In this document: piece after piece, positions 7,798 through 15,536 of the stretch
Position numbering within the stretch: position 1 is the stretch's first letter
Layout: each line of letters opens with the position of its first letter
From: Acidithiobacillus_B sp049965315
GTDB lineage: Bacteria; Pseudomonadota; Gammaproteobacteria; Acidithiobacillales; Acidithiobacillaceae
Assembly: GCF_049965315.1 (NCBI RefSeq)
Contig: NZ_JBMFWL010000026.1
Location: 1-28,359, forward strand
Reading direction: 5' to 3'
Length of the DNA stretch: 28,359 bases
The notes under the pieces: generated by a model
The model's database searches: none
Seen by the model: only the letters and a program-made list of their open reading frames with translations
What the model was told of the DNA's origin: nothing
Program-made: the position numbers and the translations under genes

Positions 7798-8448
7798 ATG
7801 CCCAAGGCCTGGGAAAAGCTCGATCTGCAGGGCGCCGGAGTGCAGAGTCTACAAATTCGCCTGCGAAAACTCCAGAAAAAAACCCTATGGGCCTATTTGC
7901 TCTGGCTGCTCTTCCCCTTTGGCGCCCACCGCTTTTACCTGGAACGGCCCCGGGCCTGGGCCTATCCGGCGGGTACCGCCCTCACCATTGCCCTGGCGCT
8001 GAGCGGCATTCCCTGGGCCGCCCTGCTTCCCGGCGCGCTTCTCGTCCTCGCTGCGGGCGTTGACCTCAGCCGCATCCGCGACTGGCAGTCGGCCTACAAC
8101 AAGGAACTGCGCAAGGCCGCGTGGTTCTCCAAGCAGGCCCCCGCCGCACCGGCCCATTATGCCGGGAGGGAAAACGACGGCCCCGGGGCGGATCAGGAGT
8201 GGCAAGCGGAATTCCGGCAATACACCCGCGGCAAGGAGGCCGAGCGCGCCGGCCATCCCGCCGCCGGGGCGCCCGAGAGCCGGGACACGGAAAGCAAGGG
8301 CCCCGCAAGCAAAGGATTTGCCAGCGGAAAACGCGCCATGTCCTTTGCCGAACAGGAAAGATTGCTGATGGAAATGGCCAAGGCCCGCAAGCCGGGGGGA
8401 ACGGCCCAGGAAATCCATGAGCCCCGCGCCGACGAGGCGGGCCGCTAG
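7798..8448 (+). CDS. TM2-domain membrane protein with charged C-terminal tail
   Basis: Encodes 216 aa. Residues about 25-88 form a TM2-type double hairpin: a hydrophobic segment ending in F-P-F-G-A-H-R-F-Y-L, then a second hydrophobic stretch ending in a D-L-S-R-I-R-D turn. The remaining 120 residues are polar, Ala/Gly/Lys/Glu-rich and probably disordered and cytoplasmic. The ATG has GGAGG 7 nt upstream. TM2 proteins have no agreed biochemical function. Divergence from the LysR gene suggests that regulator may control it. It is convergent with the aldo/keto reductase, with only 11 nt between stops. Confidence 0.75.
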   Translation: MPKAWEKLDLQGAGVQSLQIRLRKLQKKTLWAYLLWLLFPFGAHRFYLERPRAWAYPAGTALTIALALSGIPWAALLPGALLVLAAGVDLSRIRDWQSAYNKELRKAAWFSKQAPAAPAHYAGRENDGPGADQEWQAEFRQYTRGKEAERAGHPAAGAPESRDTESKGPASKGFASGKRAMSFAEQERLLMEMAKARKPGGTAQEIHEPRADEAGR

Positions 8449-8459
8449 CACCCGCCGCC

Positions 8460-9605
8460 CTACTGCTGCTCCTTTTCGTACATGGCGAGATATCGCTCCT
8501 TGGGCAGGGGCAGGTTCTGCGCCACCGCCAGCAGGTCCGCCAGGTGGGCGGGATCGCTGAGCCCCACCAGGGCGGTCCCCACTCCCGGCGTAGAGCGCAC
8601 GAACTGCATGGCGCGCTGGGCGGCGTTGGCCAGTTCGGGCATGGCCGTCTGCAAGGCCGGCACCTCCTCCCGGGCGAGCAAGCCCTTGCCCAAGGGATGG
8701 CTGGCCATGACGGTCAGCTTGAGCTGGTAGGCGGCCTGGATGGTGGAGGCGATATTGCCCTGCCCCGTCACCTGGCTGAAGCGCGTATAGGCCTCCGGCA
8801 TCAGGGCGTTGAAGGGCATCTGGACCACCCGCAGGTGATGGCGGTTGCCCTGCCCGGCCGCCTTCTCCGCCAGGCCGATGAGGCTGGTCAGGGACTGGAA
8901 AAGCAGATGGTCCGTCTCCACCCGGCAGGCGTGAAAGGTGGAGATTCCATAATAGCGGAGCTTGCCGGCACGCACCGCATCCTCCAGGGCGGCAAACACC
9001 GCCAACAACTTCTGGTGCATCCGTTCCTTGCCAATGAGGGGAATGTGCACTTCCGGCTGATCCACCAGGAAGGCATCCAGGGTCTCCAGACCCGTTTGCC
9101 GGCGAACCTGGTCCAGTTGCCAGAGCAGGTATTCCGGACTCAGGCAATGCACGCCCCGGGCCAGATCCTCCTCCTTGCCCAGCCCCTTGGCCGCGATTTC
9201 GTCCCGGAAAAATGCGGCGGGGTCTTCCGGCCGGCCCTCGGGAAAGGTGAGAAAGCCGCCCTTGCCGAGGACAAAAAACTCCTCGCGCCGGATGCCCGCC
9301 GCCATGGCCCTGGCAATCCCGGCCCCTGCCGCCCGCGGCGCCCGCCCGTAGCGATAATGGGCCCCGGTGTCGATGACGTTGATGCCCGTCTGCAGGGCCT
9401 GGGCGACAATGGCGGCAACGGCCACATCCGTCACGTCATCGGCAGCGCCCGGGAAAGTGCCCACCCCCAGAGACGAGAGCTTGATCCGGGTATTGAGGAA
9501 ATCACTGAAATGCGCCTCGGCCAGCCGATCCTGGAAGCGGGCCACATAGGCCTTGCTGCCCTCGCTGTTGGCGGCACCGGGGATGAGGGACTTTTCCGCA
9601 TTCAC
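8460..9605 (-). CDS. Aldo/keto reductase-like protein with altered active-site His
   Basis: Encodes 381 aa with an AKR TIM-barrel pattern: D79-T-G-A-H-Y84, K115 in V-L-G-K-G, and a D-A-F-L-V-D-Q-P-E segment where active AKRs have the catalytic His (typically L-L-H-N-P-E). That His position is D182 here. Asp, Tyr and Lys are retained, so NAD(P)H-dependent carbonyl reduction may be altered. The GTG start at 9605 is preceded by AGGAGC and overlaps the deacetylase stop codon by 4 nt, making it the last gene of the cbbQ/cbbO operon. The substrate is unknown. It is longer than the usual 280-330 aa, with an extra N-terminal segment of about 40 residues. Confidence 0.82.
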   Translation of the reverse strand: MNAEKSLIPGAANSEGSKAYVARFQDRLAEAHFSDFLNTRIKLSSLGVGTFPGAADDVTDVAVAAIVAQALQTGINVIDTGAHYRYGRAPRAAGAGIARAMAAGIRREEFFVLGKGGFLTFPEGRPEDPAAFFRDEIAAKGLGKEEDLARGVHCLSPEYLLWQLDQVRRQTGLETLDAFLVDQPEVHIPLIGKERMHQKLLAVFAALEDAVRAGKLRYYGISTFHACRVETDHLLFQSLTSLIGLAEKAAGQGNRHHLRVVQMPFNALMPEAYTRFSQVTGQGNIASTIQAAYQLKLTVMASHPLGKGLLAREEVPALQTAMPELANAAQRAMQFVRSTPGVGTALVGLSDPAHLADLLAVAQNLPLPKERYLAMYEKEQQ

Positions 9606-10783
9606 GCAGACGGGCTCCTATGGACAAAAAGGGGGTGATGGGTAAGGAGGTGATGGACGCGATCGCGGCAGTCCGGGCGGATGATCCCCTCCAGAGGCGC
9701 ATCGTGCAAGCGCAGGAACTGCTCCACATAGCCCGCCGCATCCTCGTCATCGAGGTCCCACTCCACGGCCTCCAGCAACCGCCGGCCTGCCGCCGGCAGG
9801 ACCGCGTCGAGCTGACGCCCGCTCAGCAGGGCCCACAAACCGGTCCAGCAGCGCGCCAGGGCGATGGGATGATACCCCCCGCCCCCCAGGACCAGCAAGC
9901 GCGGACTATCCCGCAATATGCGCCGGGCCACCTCCCAGAAGAGCAGGTTGGAGACCCGGAACTTGCTCAGGGGGTCCGCGGCCAGGATGTCCGTACCCGC
10001 CTGCAGCACCACCACGTCGGGAGCGAAGGTCTCCAGCACCCGCGGCCAGAGTTGCGCAAAAACCAGCCGGTATTCGCTGTCGTTCACCTCCGGCGGCAAG
10101 GGCAGATTCACCGCAGACCCCGGGTGCTCATCCAGCCCCCCGCCCCGGAAGGGATAGGCATAGGCGGTATCCATGTGGATGGACACCGTCAGGGTATCGG
10201 GGTCATGGACGAAAGCCGCCTCCACGCCGTCGCCATGATGGGCATCCATGTCCCAGTAGAGTACGCGCAACCCCGCCCCCCGCAAGCGTTGAATGGCCAA
10301 TACCGGATCGTTGAGATAACAAAAGCCCCGCGCCTGATGGGGGGCGGCATGGTGCATGCCGCCCGCCGGGCTGAAGGCGTTGCGCCCGGTCAGAACCATC
10401 TCCGCCCCCTGGATGCTGGATCCGGCGGCCAGGCATGGCGTAGCGAAAAAACCCGGATAATACGGATTTTCCATGGTGCCCAGTTGATAGACCCGGCGAT
10501 CGGCATCGCGCACCCCGCCGCGGAATTGGGCCCGCTCATAGGCCTGGATATAGTCGCGGGTATGAAAGCCGAAGAGTTCGCGATGGCTGGCGGGCCGGCC
10601 GTCCAGGTATTCGTCGGCGCCCATGGCGCCATAGCTGTTGATGAGATCCAGGGTCAGGGAAACGCGGGGAATGGCCAGGGGATGATTGCTGCCGTAACTG
10701 GCCCGCCGGTAGCGTGCGGCGCCGATGAAGGTGGCCGCCCGCCCCGCCTCGCTGTGTTTTCCCAAGCGTTCCCGCTCGCTCAT
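9602..10783 (-). CDS. Class I/II histone-deacetylase-like hydrolase (AcuC type)
   Basis: Encodes 393 aa. The zinc-hydrolase signatures of the arginase/deacetylase fold are intact: the H144-H145 pair, the D-M-D180-A-H182-H-G-D-G motif supplying two zinc ligands, D270 in L-A-A-D-P as the third, and G-G-G-G-Y304-H-P carrying the transition-state tyrosine. In bacteria AcuC removes acetyl groups from lysines of acetyl-CoA synthetase; related enzymes act on polyamines. The start overlaps the CbbO stop by the 4-nt ATGA, and its stop overlaps the next start. Such coupling to a RuBisCO activase gene suggests a target in carbon fixation (inference). Polyamine deacetylation is an alternative. Confidence 0.9.
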   Translation of the reverse strand: MSERERLGKHSEAGRAATFIGAARYRRASYGSNHPLAIPRVSLTLDLINSYGAMGADEYLDGRPASHRELFGFHTRDYIQAYERAQFRGGVRDADRRVYQLGTMENPYYPGFFATPCLAAGSSIQGAEMVLTGRNAFSPAGGMHHAAPHQARGFCYLNDPVLAIQRLRGAGLRVLYWDMDAHHGDGVEAAFVHDPDTLTVSIHMDTAYAYPFRGGGLDEHPGSAVNLPLPPEVNDSEYRLVFAQLWPRVLETFAPDVVVLQAGTDILAADPLSKFRVSNLLFWEVARRILRDSPRLLVLGGGGYHPIALARCWTGLWALLSGRQLDAVLPAAGRRLLEAVEWDLDDEDAAGYVEQFLRLHDAPLEGIIRPDCRDRVHHLLTHHPLFVHRSPSA

Positions 10784-13278
10784 GACTGGTGCCCGCGCAA
10801 GCGCAGATAAATCTCGGGCAGCCGCTGCGGCAGACTGTCGATGTGGGGCAACACCAGATAATGCCCGGGGCCGAAGACCAGGGGCAGATATTCGCCGCCG
10901 CGGGGGTCGAGGCTGATGCAGAAGGCATGCACCCCACGGTCCTGCGCCTCCTTCACCGCCATGCGCGTATCCTCCTGCAAATAGCGGGAATCGCCGCCGT
11001 CGTCATAGTCCGCCGGCCGGCCGTCGGAGAGGATGAGCAGCAGCCGCCGCTGCGCCGGATGTTTTTGCAAGAGCGCCGTGCTGTGGCGAACGGCCGCCCC
11101 CATGCGCGTCGCCAGCCGGCCGCTCAGGCCCCCGAGCACGGCCCGGCGCCGGGCATCGAAGGGGTCGCCGAAGCGCTTGATGGGATAGAGCAGGACCTCA
11201 TCCCGATACTTGCTGGCAAAGCCATAGAGGGCGAAGGGATCCCCCACCTCCACCAGCGCCTCGCCAAACAGCAGCATGGCCGCCCGCAGGCGATCGACAA
11301 TGCGCACCCCGCCATCCCCCGCCGCCGCCATGATGGAAGTGGAAAGATCCGCCAGCAGCAGCACCGCCGTATCCCGTTGCCGGGGACGCCGTTGCAGATA
11401 GATGTTGGCCTTGGGCGCATGGCCGGCGCGACGCTCCACCACATACTGCACCGCCGCCTCCAGATCCGGCTCCTCGCCCTCGAACTGGCGGCGCAAGGGG
11501 GCCATGCGCGTCGGCTTCTGCGCCTGCAGGGCGCGCTTCATACGGCGCAAAACCCCCGCATACTCCTTGGCCAGGGCCGCCGCCTCGGCGCCGTCCTCTT
11601 CGCGCAGGGCGCGTTCATGGACCCGCGCCCAGCCCTCCTTGTAACTCTGATGGCGATAATCCCATTCCCGGTAGGCAAAGCCCCCTTTGGGAGCCTTGGC
11701 GCCACGCCCGGCACCGGTGACCTTGGCGGGCATGGGAATGCCCACCCCCACGCGCCCCCCCGTCCCCTGAATGTCCTCGGGCGGAATCTCCAGGTCCGGA
11801 TCATTGCCCGCCGCCTCCTGGGGCATCTCCCGGGGCTCCTCCTCGTGCCCCGCCGCCCCCAGCCCCCCATCCCCATCCAGCTCCATCTCCTCCCGCGCCG
11901 GATGCCGGCGCGTCGGGTACACCGGCCGCGCCGCATTGGGCGAGCGCCCCGGCAGATAGGCCTGGGACCGATCCGCCAGGCCCAGGGGCGGCAGATCCGT
12001 GTCTCCATAGCGTTCCAGGGCCACGCGGAAGCTGTCCACGATACCGCTGCGGGGCTGCGCCAAGGCCGTCAGATCCTCGGGCAAGGTCCCCGCCCCAAGC
12101 TGCGCCAGCATCCCGAGGGCGGCATCATAATAGGCCCCCGCCACCCCTGTCGGCCTCCCCCGCCGCTGCGCCAGGCGCAGCAGACGCGCCGCATAGCCGG
12201 GCATTTCCCGGTCCAGACAGGCATCCACGCGCAGATCCTCGCAGAGATCGAAGATCATCTGGAAGCGCAGCAGATCCTGGCCGAATTGCGCGAAAAGGGG
12301 CCGCCAGGTCACCCGCTGCTCGGCGTCCAGGGGCGGATGGGCCATGCCCAACTCCCGAAAGAGGGCGTGAATGGCCTCCTCCTCATAGCTGCCGAAGGCC
12401 AGATGGGCACCCGTATGATAAAAGGCCAGCAGGGCCTCCTCCCGATCCGGCATCACCGCCGGCACGAAGAGGCTGCGGCCGTCCGTCTCCACAAAGGCCC
12501 GCCCCCCCTCGGCGCTCCAGTCGCCATCCTCCAGGGGCGGTTGTAGCCCCGTCCAGGCCTGCAGCAGCAAGAGGAACAAACGCTTGTGGACCCCCAGGCG
12601 AAAGCCCGGCAGAATCTCCAGCAGGAAGCTGCGCGCCTCCTCGCTCTCCAGGCGAAACCAGGCCTCGCCGCGCACCCGACCCGCCGCCAGCACATCGGCG
12701 CCCCGCCGTGCCCATTCCGCCACCCCTTCCAGACCACAGAGGGCGCGCACCCGGAGGGCCCCCGGCAGATAGGTCCCCAGCCCCAGGCGACCCTGCAGCA
12801 AGGCCTCCGCCGGCGCCATGAGCGCCTGCAGACCCGCCACCCCCTCGCTACCGAAAAGCGTCAATACCGGCAGACGGAAATAAGCCGCCGCACTGTCCAC
12901 ATGCTGGGCCAGCCAGCGCGTCCCCACATCGAACCAGACCAACTCCGCCTCGGCCCCCAAGGTCCGGCGCAAGGCCGCCGCCTGGGCAAAAAAGCCCACC
13001 GCCGCCCGAAAGGTACCGCGCTGGGTCAGGAAGACGCGCGACTGCTCCAGCCAGGGGTCCAGGCCGCCAAAGGCCGCCACCAGCTCCGCCGTCCCATGGA
13101 AAAATCCCTTTCCCGCCTCGCGGTCGTAGAAAAAGAGGTCCCGTCCCGTTTCCAGATAGCGCAACTCCGCCGCCGCGCCCAAGGGCGCCACCGCCGGCAG
13201 GGCCGCCCGGGCATCCCGGCCGGCCACGAAGCTCACCGCCGCCAGATGCTCCAGAATCTCCTCAGTCACCGCCGCCAT
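10780..13278 (-). CDS. cbbO: RuBisCO activase subunit CbbO (VWA-domain protein)
   Basis: Encodes 832 aa. The C-terminal von Willebrand A domain has an intact MIDAS: D-L-S-T-S at about residue 644, T-R-M-G near 724 and S-D-G near 751. Before it lies an acidic, low-complexity linker (about 480-540) and an E-W-D-Y-R...Y-K-E-G-W-A-R-V segment typical of CbbO/NorD-like proteins. CbbO is the adaptor that recruits the CbbQ hexamer to RuBisCO to expel sugar-phosphate inhibitors. The ATG at 13278 is chosen because the family-like sequence begins there and GGGGGAG sits immediately upstream, though its spacing is short. A GTG start at 13338 would add 20 residues. The deacetylase gene is coupled to its stop. 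Confidence 0.9.
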   Translation of the reverse strand: MAAVTEEILEHLAAVSFVAGRDARAALPAVAPLGAAAELRYLETGRDLFFYDREAGKGFFHGTAELVAAFGGLDPWLEQSRVFLTQRGTFRAAVGFFAQAAALRRTLGAEAELVWFDVGTRWLAQHVDSAAAYFRLPVLTLFGSEGVAGLQALMAPAEALLQGRLGLGTYLPGALRVRALCGLEGVAEWARRGADVLAAGRVRGEAWFRLESEEARSFLLEILPGFRLGVHKRLFLLLLQAWTGLQPPLEDGDWSAEGGRAFVETDGRSLFVPAVMPDREEALLAFYHTGAHLAFGSYEEEAIHALFRELGMAHPPLDAEQRVTWRPLFAQFGQDLLRFQMIFDLCEDLRVDACLDREMPGYAARLLRLAQRRGRPTGVAGAYYDAALGMLAQLGAGTLPEDLTALAQPRSGIVDSFRVALERYGDTDLPPLGLADRSQAYLPGRSPNAARPVYPTRRHPAREEMELDGDGGLGAAGHEEEPREMPQEAAGNDPDLEIPPEDIQGTGGRVGVGIPMPAKVTGAGRGAKAPKGGFAYREWDYRHQSYKEGWARVHERALREEDGAEAAALAKEYAGVLRRMKRALQAQKPTRMAPLRRQFEGEEPDLEAAVQYVVERRAGHAPKANIYLQRRPRQRDTAVLLLADLSTSIMAAAGDGGVRIVDRLRAAMLLFGEALVEVGDPFALYGFASKYRDEVLLYPIKRFGDPFDARRRAVLGGLSGRLATRMGAAVRHSTALLQKHPAQRRLLLILSDGRPADYDDGGDSRYLQEDTRMAVKEAQDRGVHAFCISLDPRGGEYLPLVFGPGHYLVLPHIDSLPQRLPEIYLRLRGHQS

Positions 13279-13290
13279 GCTCCCCCCATC

Positions 13291-13311
13291 TGCACCCTGC
13301 ACCCTGCACCC
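13291..13311. repeat. Three tandem 7-bp units in the cbbO leader
   Basis: TGCACCC is repeated three times exactly, 12 bp upstream of the cbbO start, inside the 140-bp gap between cbbQ and cbbO. Seven-base units can change copy number by slippage. Here the repeat lies in the leader, or inside the coding sequence if the GTG at 13338 is used. The rest of the gap holds a modest 6-bp hairpin (CGGAAC/GTTCCG) near 13374-13395. Confidence 0.5.
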
Positions 13312-13418
13312 TTCCACCCAACCCGGATCCGGCAGCACCCGTTTTCCACCGAAAACAAGGAAACGGCGGTCAACGGAACATGCCGGTGCGTTCCGTAATT
13401 CCCGAGCGCAACGGCGCC

Positions 13419-14249
13419 TTATCCCTTGTCCGGGAAAAAGGCGCGGAAGATCTCCAAGAGGGCCTCCGCCAGCTCCGGATCATCGGTCTGCGGGTTGATG
13501 ATGGCCACTTGGCAGGACTCCAGGGCATCCAGCCCCGAGCCCATCAAGTCGCCGGCATAGACCAGCGCCCGCGTCGAAGTCACCTCCTGCAAGCCCTGAT
13601 CCTTCAGGTTCCGCGCCTTCCCCGCCGCCGCCACCAGCGCCTGGGCCCGCGCCTCGTCCAGCCCCGTCTCCCGCATGATGATGCGCGTCTCCAGCTCGGC
13701 CGGCGGATAAGTGAAGTTCAGTCCCACAAAGCGTTGCTTGGTGGAGGGTTTGAGATCCTTGAGCACCGTCTGATAACCCGGGTTATAGGAGATCACCAGC
13801 ATGAAATCCGGGTGCGCCGTGAGTTCGATGCCCAGCTTCTCGATGGGCAAATGGCGGCGATGGTCCGTCAGCGGATGGATCACCACCGTCGTATCCGTGC
13901 GCGCCTCCACCACCTCATCCAGATAGCAGATGGCCCCCTCCCGCACCGCCTTGGTCAGGGGACCATCCTGCCAAACCGTCTCATCGCCCTCGATGAGGTA
14001 GCGCCCCACCAGATCCGAACTGGTCAGGTCCTCATGGCAGGCCACCGTCACCAGCGGCCGCTTGAGCCGCCACGCCATGTGCTCCAGGAAGCGGGTCTTG
14101 CCGCAGCCCGTCGGCCCCTTGAGCATCACCGGCAGGCGCTTGCTCCAGGCCGCCATGAACACCCTCAGTTCATTGCCCACGGGCTGATAAAAAGGCTCTT
14201 CCAGCAACAAGCGCAAGCCGCTGGGTTGCCCCGATTTTCCCTCACTCAT
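13419..14249 (-). CDS. cbbQ: RuBisCO activase AAA+ ATPase CbbQ
   Basis: Encodes 276 aa, the usual CbbQ length. Walker A is G-P-T-G-C-G-K-T (45-52) and Walker B is A-I-C-Y-L-D-E (106-112). Other CbbQ hallmarks are C-H-E-D-L-T-S-S-D-L-V-G-R-Y, D-G-P-L-T-K-A-V-R-E-G, H-P-L-T-D-H-R-R and I-S-Y-N-P-G-Y-Q, followed by the arginine-finger region S-T-K-Q-R-F. CbbQ hexamers use ATP, with CbbO, to remodel inhibited RuBisCO. NorQ is a relative, but these motifs and the CbbO neighbour favour CbbQ. The ATG at 14249 overlaps the stop of the 136-aa gene (ATGA). No RuBisCO structural gene is in the window. Confidence 0.95.
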   Translation of the reverse strand: MSEGKSGQPSGLRLLLEEPFYQPVGNELRVFMAAWSKRLPVMLKGPTGCGKTRFLEHMAWRLKRPLVTVACHEDLTSSDLVGRYLIEGDETVWQDGPLTKAVREGAICYLDEVVEARTDTTVVIHPLTDHRRHLPIEKLGIELTAHPDFMLVISYNPGYQTVLKDLKPSTKQRFVGLNFTYPPAELETRIIMRETGLDEARAQALVAAAGKARNLKDQGLQEVTSTRALVYAGDLMGSGLDALESCQVAIINPQTDDPELAEALLEIFRAFFPDKG

Positions 14250-14656
14250 GCATGATCCCCTTGTGCATCCTGTTGTTCCGCGTGACTGCGCAAGTACAGC
14301 ACGATATGGCGCAAGGTATGCATCACCATGCGCTCGGGCTGGGCCGGTAAGGCATCCTCCCGCCCCGCCGCCAGGCAATTGCGGTAGTAAATCAGTTCCC
14401 GGCAGTTATCGCGGATGGTGTTCCAGTGGGGTGCCCCTTTCACCAGGGTTTTCCACAAGTCCAGCAGTTCCGCATCGCTGGCCCAAGGCTTGCGCTCCGC
14501 CTTCAGCATGACCCGCAACAGCGCCTCGGCCTCGGCGATCCCCGCCTCCACCAACTCCACCAAGGGCATTGGCGACGCCGCCTGCCGCTGCGCCAACGCC
14601 TCCACCTGCGCGCTCACTTTCTCCAGATCTGCCAGCACATCGGGCTTATTCGTCAT
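14246..14656 (-). CDS. 136-aa helical protein translationally coupled to CbbQ
   Basis: Encodes 136 aa, predicted to be almost entirely helical, with a central conserved-looking K-G-A-P-H-W-N-T-I-R-D-N-C-R-E-L-I-Y-Y-R-N segment. GAGGAG lies 4 nt before the ATG, a strong ribosome site, and the stop overlaps the cbbQ start by 4 nt. It is the first gene of the activase operon and its promoter must lie in the divergent 14657-14765 region. I do not recognise a family. Position suggests an accessory factor, regulator or RuBisCO-binding partner of CbbQ/CbbO. Confidence 0.75.
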   Translation of the reverse strand: MTNKPDVLADLEKVSAQVEALAQRQAASPMPLVELVEAGIAEAEALLRVMLKAERKPWASDAELLDLWKTLVKGAPHWNTIRDNCRELIYYRNCLAAGREDALPAQPERMVMHTLRHIVLYLRSHAEQQDAQGDHA

Positions 14657-14765
14657 ATTGCTCCTCTATGGTGCCTACCACTGCGTCCGTTTTTCGTCTA
14701 GGATAAAGAAGTTTTGCCTGAAGTCGTTCACAATTCATTTTATATCGCGATAAGAAGGGGCTTTT
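14657..14765. promoter_or_regulatory. Divergent regulatory region of the activase operon
   Basis: This 109-bp gap separates the leftward cbbQ/cbbO operon from the rightward 107-aa gene and must hold both promoters. Its right half is AT-rich (around 14715-14755, including TTTATAT), unlike the flanking coding DNA. I cannot call -35/-10 pairs with confidence. Confidence 0.4.
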
Positions 14766-15089
14766 ATGAGCGCGCACCTGATCAAGATGGTCAAACTCAA
14801 CAATCTGCAATACAACGCCAACCGGGACCCCCAGGTCTACCGCCGCGTGGTGGGACACCCCTACCGCATCCAGGCCATGCTCGAAGGCAAGGGCCCGGCC
14901 AAGGTCGCCGTCACCTGCGAAGGCAAGGTCCTGAAGGAAGCCACCATCGACATGCCCGGCACCTTCTCCTATGAACTCACCTTCAAGGACCCCGGCACCC
15001 GCATCGCCACCCTCAGCGTGAGCGCCGACGGCCGGAGCGAGAGTCAGGAGCTGCGCCTGGACACCGAGGCCCACGCCAAGGTCGGCTAG
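14766..15089 (+). CDS. 107-aa protein with a predicted Ig-like beta fold
   Basis: Encodes 107 aa. After a polar N-terminus with N-R-D-P-Q-V-Y-R-R-V-V-G-H-P-Y, residues 33-100 alternate in a beta-sandwich pattern with T-F-S-Y-E-L-T-F and A-T-L-S-V-S, like immunoglobulin-type or SoxZ-like folds. No signal peptide or catalytic motif is visible, so it is probably cytoplasmic. A good AGAAGGGG ribosome site precedes the ATG by 5 nt. It is transcribed divergently from the cbbQ/cbbO operon and is convergent with the 125-aa gene. SoxZ was considered but the characteristic C-terminal motifs are absent. Function is unknown. Confidence 0.7.
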   Translation: MSAHLIKMVKLNNLQYNANRDPQVYRRVVGHPYRIQAMLEGKGPAKVAVTCEGKVLKEATIDMPGTFSYELTFKDPGTRIATLSVSADGRSESQELRLDTEAHAKVG

Positions 15090-15099
15090 GACAGCCAAC

Positions 15100-15136
15100 G
15101 GGGCGGGCCGCGCGCAATTGCGGCCTGCCGCGCCCC
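15100..15136. terminator. Bulged bidirectional hairpin between convergent genes
   Basis: GGCCGC (15106-15111) pairs with GCGGCC (15120-15125), and outside it GGGGCG (15100-15105) pairs with CGCCCC (15131-15136), leaving a 5-nt bulge. It sits exactly between the stop codons of two convergent genes. It lacks a T-run. Confidence 0.45.
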
Positions 15137-15513
15137 TACCAGCCAAACTGGGCAAAAAACTCCGGCAGACGCGCCAGGGTTTCCTCCCGCCCGAAAAAAC
15201 GGTCGGCCCGCGCCATGCGCGCGGCATCCCGTTGTCCCTGGTCCCCGCCCACGCAGAAGATGGCGATGTTCAACTGATATTCCCGGCGAATGGTATCCAC
15301 CAGGCCCACCGGATCCTCCACCACCGTGTCGTCCAGATTCAGCAGCAAAAAGCGATGCAGCAGGATCTCCTGCCACGCCCCCAGATCCTCCAGATCCGTC
15401 ACCGCCACCATCTCCCAACCCGCAGGCGCCGCCGCGGCAATGGCCGCATTCAGATCGACATCACTGCTCACCACGATGAAACGCTTGCGCATCCGATCCG
15501 TTATGCTCGGCAT
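15136..15513 (-). CDS. 125-aa protein, possibly a degenerate receiver-like fold
   Basis: Encodes 125 aa. It begins with a beta-strand pattern (R-F-I-V-V-S-S-D) and has a second strand L-L-L-N-L-D-D at about residue 56-62, in the order seen in CheY-like receiver domains, ending with a short helix. The acidic pocket and the phospho-Asp/Lys set are not convincingly present. I do not recognise a family. It lies downstream of the lipoate-ligase-like gene, separated by the 203-bp inverted-repeat element, so it may no longer be cotranscribed with it. The upstream stretch contains G/A-poor sequence on this strand apart from AGGGGAGGGAG about 5 nt before the ATG, a strong ribosome site. Confidence 0.65.
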   Translation of the reverse strand: MPSITDRMRKRFIVVSSDVDLNAAIAAAAPAGWEMVAVTDLEDLGAWQEILLHRFLLLNLDDTVVEDPVGLVDTIRREYQLNIAIFCVGGDQGQRDAARMARADRFFGREETLARLPEFFAQFGW

Positions 15514-15536
15514 TCTCCCTCCCCTCCCTTTGTTTC

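Noticed and set aside
10789..12546. 585-codon open frame opposite cbbO
   Set aside because: Composition is typical of the reverse strand of a high-GC gene, with no ribosome site or recognisable domain; CbbO on the other strand has an intact MIDAS.
13419..14249. NorQ or MoxR identity for the AAA+ ATPase
   Set aside because: The specific CbbQ motifs (CHEDLTSSDLVGRY, HPLTDHRR, ISYNPGYQ) and the CbbO neighbour favour CbbQ.
14766..15089. SoxZ assignment for the 107-aa protein
   Set aside because: The beta-rich pattern is similar, but SoxZ signature residues and an adjacent soxY are missing, so it is left unnamed.
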